The notes under the pieces: model-generated
What the model was told of the DNA's origin: nothing
Databases searched by the model: none
The model's input: the letters and a program-made list of their open reading frames with translations, nothing else
Part shown: positions 63,300-64,000 of the stretch, piece by piece
Layout of the letters: each line of letters starts with the position of its first letter
Position numbering within the stretch: position 1 is the first letter of the stretch
Program-made: the position numbers and the translations under genes
From: Paracoccaceae bacterium
GTDB lineage: Bacteria > Pseudomonadota > Alphaproteobacteria > Rhodobacterales > Rhodobacteraceae
DNA: 64,000 bases
NCBI GenBank assembly: GCA_014872815.1
Contig: WKFK01000014.1
Coordinates: forward strand, 434,001-498,000
Direction: 5' to 3'

Positions 63300-64000
63300 G
63301 TCGTCACCTTCTGATTTTTGCCATGTGTCAGGCGCTCTCGCACCACGGAGGACAGTTGATCAACCGCAACAATCGTCAGGAACAACAGCAAGAAGATCGC
63401 CATGGCATCGTCGTATTGACCTTTGCCCCAGCTCATGGCGTTGCGGAGTTCGTAACCGATACCCCCTGCCCCAACAAAACCCAGGATCGCAGAGGCACGA
63501 ATGTTGATCTCAAAGCGCAGCAACGCATAGCTGAAATAGTTTGGCGCCACCTGCGGGATTACGCCCAGCCACATGCGTTGGGCCCAGCTGGCGCCGACGG
63601 ATTGCAAGCCCTCGACGGGTTTGAGCGAGGCGTTTTCATTCACCTCAGAGAACAGCTTTCCCAATGCCCCAGCGGTGTGAAACGCGATGGCGATCATAGC
63701 GGGCACGGGCCCGCCACCCATCACGAAAATCAGAACCAAGGCGATTACAATTTCGGGCATGGCGCGCATGGTATCCATCACGCGACGAAAGACCGGGATC
63801 AAACGGGGCCACTTTGCCATTCCGCGCGTGGACAGGAGCGAAAGCAGCATTCCCAACATCGCTCCCAAGAGCGTCGAGGCGGCAGCAATATTGATGGTTT
63901 CGATCAGCGACGGCAAATACTTAAGGAGGTTGGCCGGCAGCTCACCGATCTTCTCGATGGCCTCGCTGAGAACCTCTTTGGGGAAATCAAAGAACCGGTG
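63296..64000 (-). CDS. phnE: Phosphonate ABC transporter permease PhnE, 5' part outside window
   Basis: The frame stays open to the window edge (last visible N-terminal residues HRFFDFPKEVLSEAIEKIG), so the start is missing. About 234 residues are visible: helices, then GALGKLFSEVNENASLKPVEGLQSVGA, the EAA-like ATPase-contact loop. Second permease of the pair. PhnD and PhnC are expected upstream, beyond the edge. Confidence 0.93.
   Translation of the reverse strand, partial: HRFFDFPKEVLSEAIEKIGELPANLLKYLPSLIETINIAAASTLLGAMLGMLLSLLSTRGMAKWPRLIPVFRRVMDTMRAMPEIVIALVLIFVMGGGPVPAMIAIAFHTAGALGKLFSEVNENASLKPVEGLQSVGASWAQRMWLGVIPQVAPNYFSYALLRFEINIRASAILGFVGAGGIGYELRNAMSWGKGQYDDAMAIFLLLFLTIVAVDQLSSVVRERLTHGKNQKVTT

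Overview
This window reads as chromosome of a marine alphaproteobacterium of the Rhodobacterales, probably the Roseobacter group. The evidence is the gene set: an Entner-Doudoroff entry operon (zwf-pgl-pgi), a ketosynthase-ACP-lpxD cluster, TRAP and Liv-type ABC uptake systems, an invasion-associated-locus-B protein, a class II DAHP synthase, and a C-P lyase locus with a DUF1045 phosphoesterase. Base composition is moderately GC-rich. Genes are tightly packed with many ATGA or TGATG stop/start overlaps. I see no phage, insertion sequence, CRISPR array or rRNA. Two tRNAs are present: Gly-CCC and Ser-GGA.

Layout. 1-1.4 kb: 3' part of a corrinoid-protein reactivation ATPase, then tRNA-Gly. 1.6-5.3 kb (minus): zwf-pgl-pgi, preceded by a perfect LacI-type palindrome. 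5.5-11 kb: a radical SAM protein, gyrA and a secreted ClpP-like protein. 11-14.6 kb (minus): M32 carboxypeptidase, heme A synthase, TrmJ-like methyltransferase. 14.8-18.5 kb: TfoX-N protein, a ThiE-like protein, psuK-psuG (pseudouridine breakdown), DUF502 protein. 18.6-20.4 kb (minus): patatin and 3-hydroxybutyrate dehydrogenase. 20.7-22.5 kb: an orphan YejA-like binding protein. 22.5-23.35 kb (minus): a decayed thiC behind an apparently intact TPP riboswitch. 23.5-26.9 kb (minus): P450 coupled to a membrane alpha/beta hydrolase, then ccdA. 27-31.6 kb: TusA-like protein, tRNA-Ser, DAHP synthase, GlxA-type regulator, PQQ sugar dehydrogenase. 31.8-37.1 kb: complete branched-chain amino acid type ABC transporter. 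37.1-38.7 kb: HerA/DUF853 ATPase. 38.7-39 kb: two candidate small RNAs. 39.2-46.5 kb: envelope genes (IalB, ketosynthase, ACP, LpxD, L,D-transpeptidase, YcbK-type peptidase, an ABC membrane half without ATPase). 46.7-49 kb: a large ankyrin protein. 49-51.8 kb (minus): TRAP permeases and a secreted PDC/Cache protein. 52.3-64 kb: a phosphonate C-P lyase locus (phnM, DUF1045, phnN-L-K-J-I-H-G, phnF, a second phnM homologue, a hexapeptide transferase, two phnE), which runs off the right edge.

How the genes work together. The phn genes form a nearly full C-P lyase pathway: PhnGHIJ with PhnK (and PhnL) for C-P cleavage, PhnM for pyrophosphate release, DUF1045 as the likely replacement for PhnP, PhnN for PRPP formation, PhnE for uptake, and PhnF as probable repressor. 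Its binding protein (PhnD) and ATPase (PhnC) presumably lie beyond the window. zwf-pgl-pgi feed glucose-6-phosphate into 6-phosphogluconate.

Most unusual observations: (i) the thiC ruin, with one in-frame deletion of about 1 kb and two frameshifts, still carrying a full TPP riboswitch; (ii) a 43-bp dispersed repeat, 41/43 identical, directly after the stop codons of two unrelated genes; (iii) three gene-less stretches ending in strong intrinsic terminators, which look like small RNAs, one with mutually exclusive pairing arms; (iv) two PhnM homologues in one locus.
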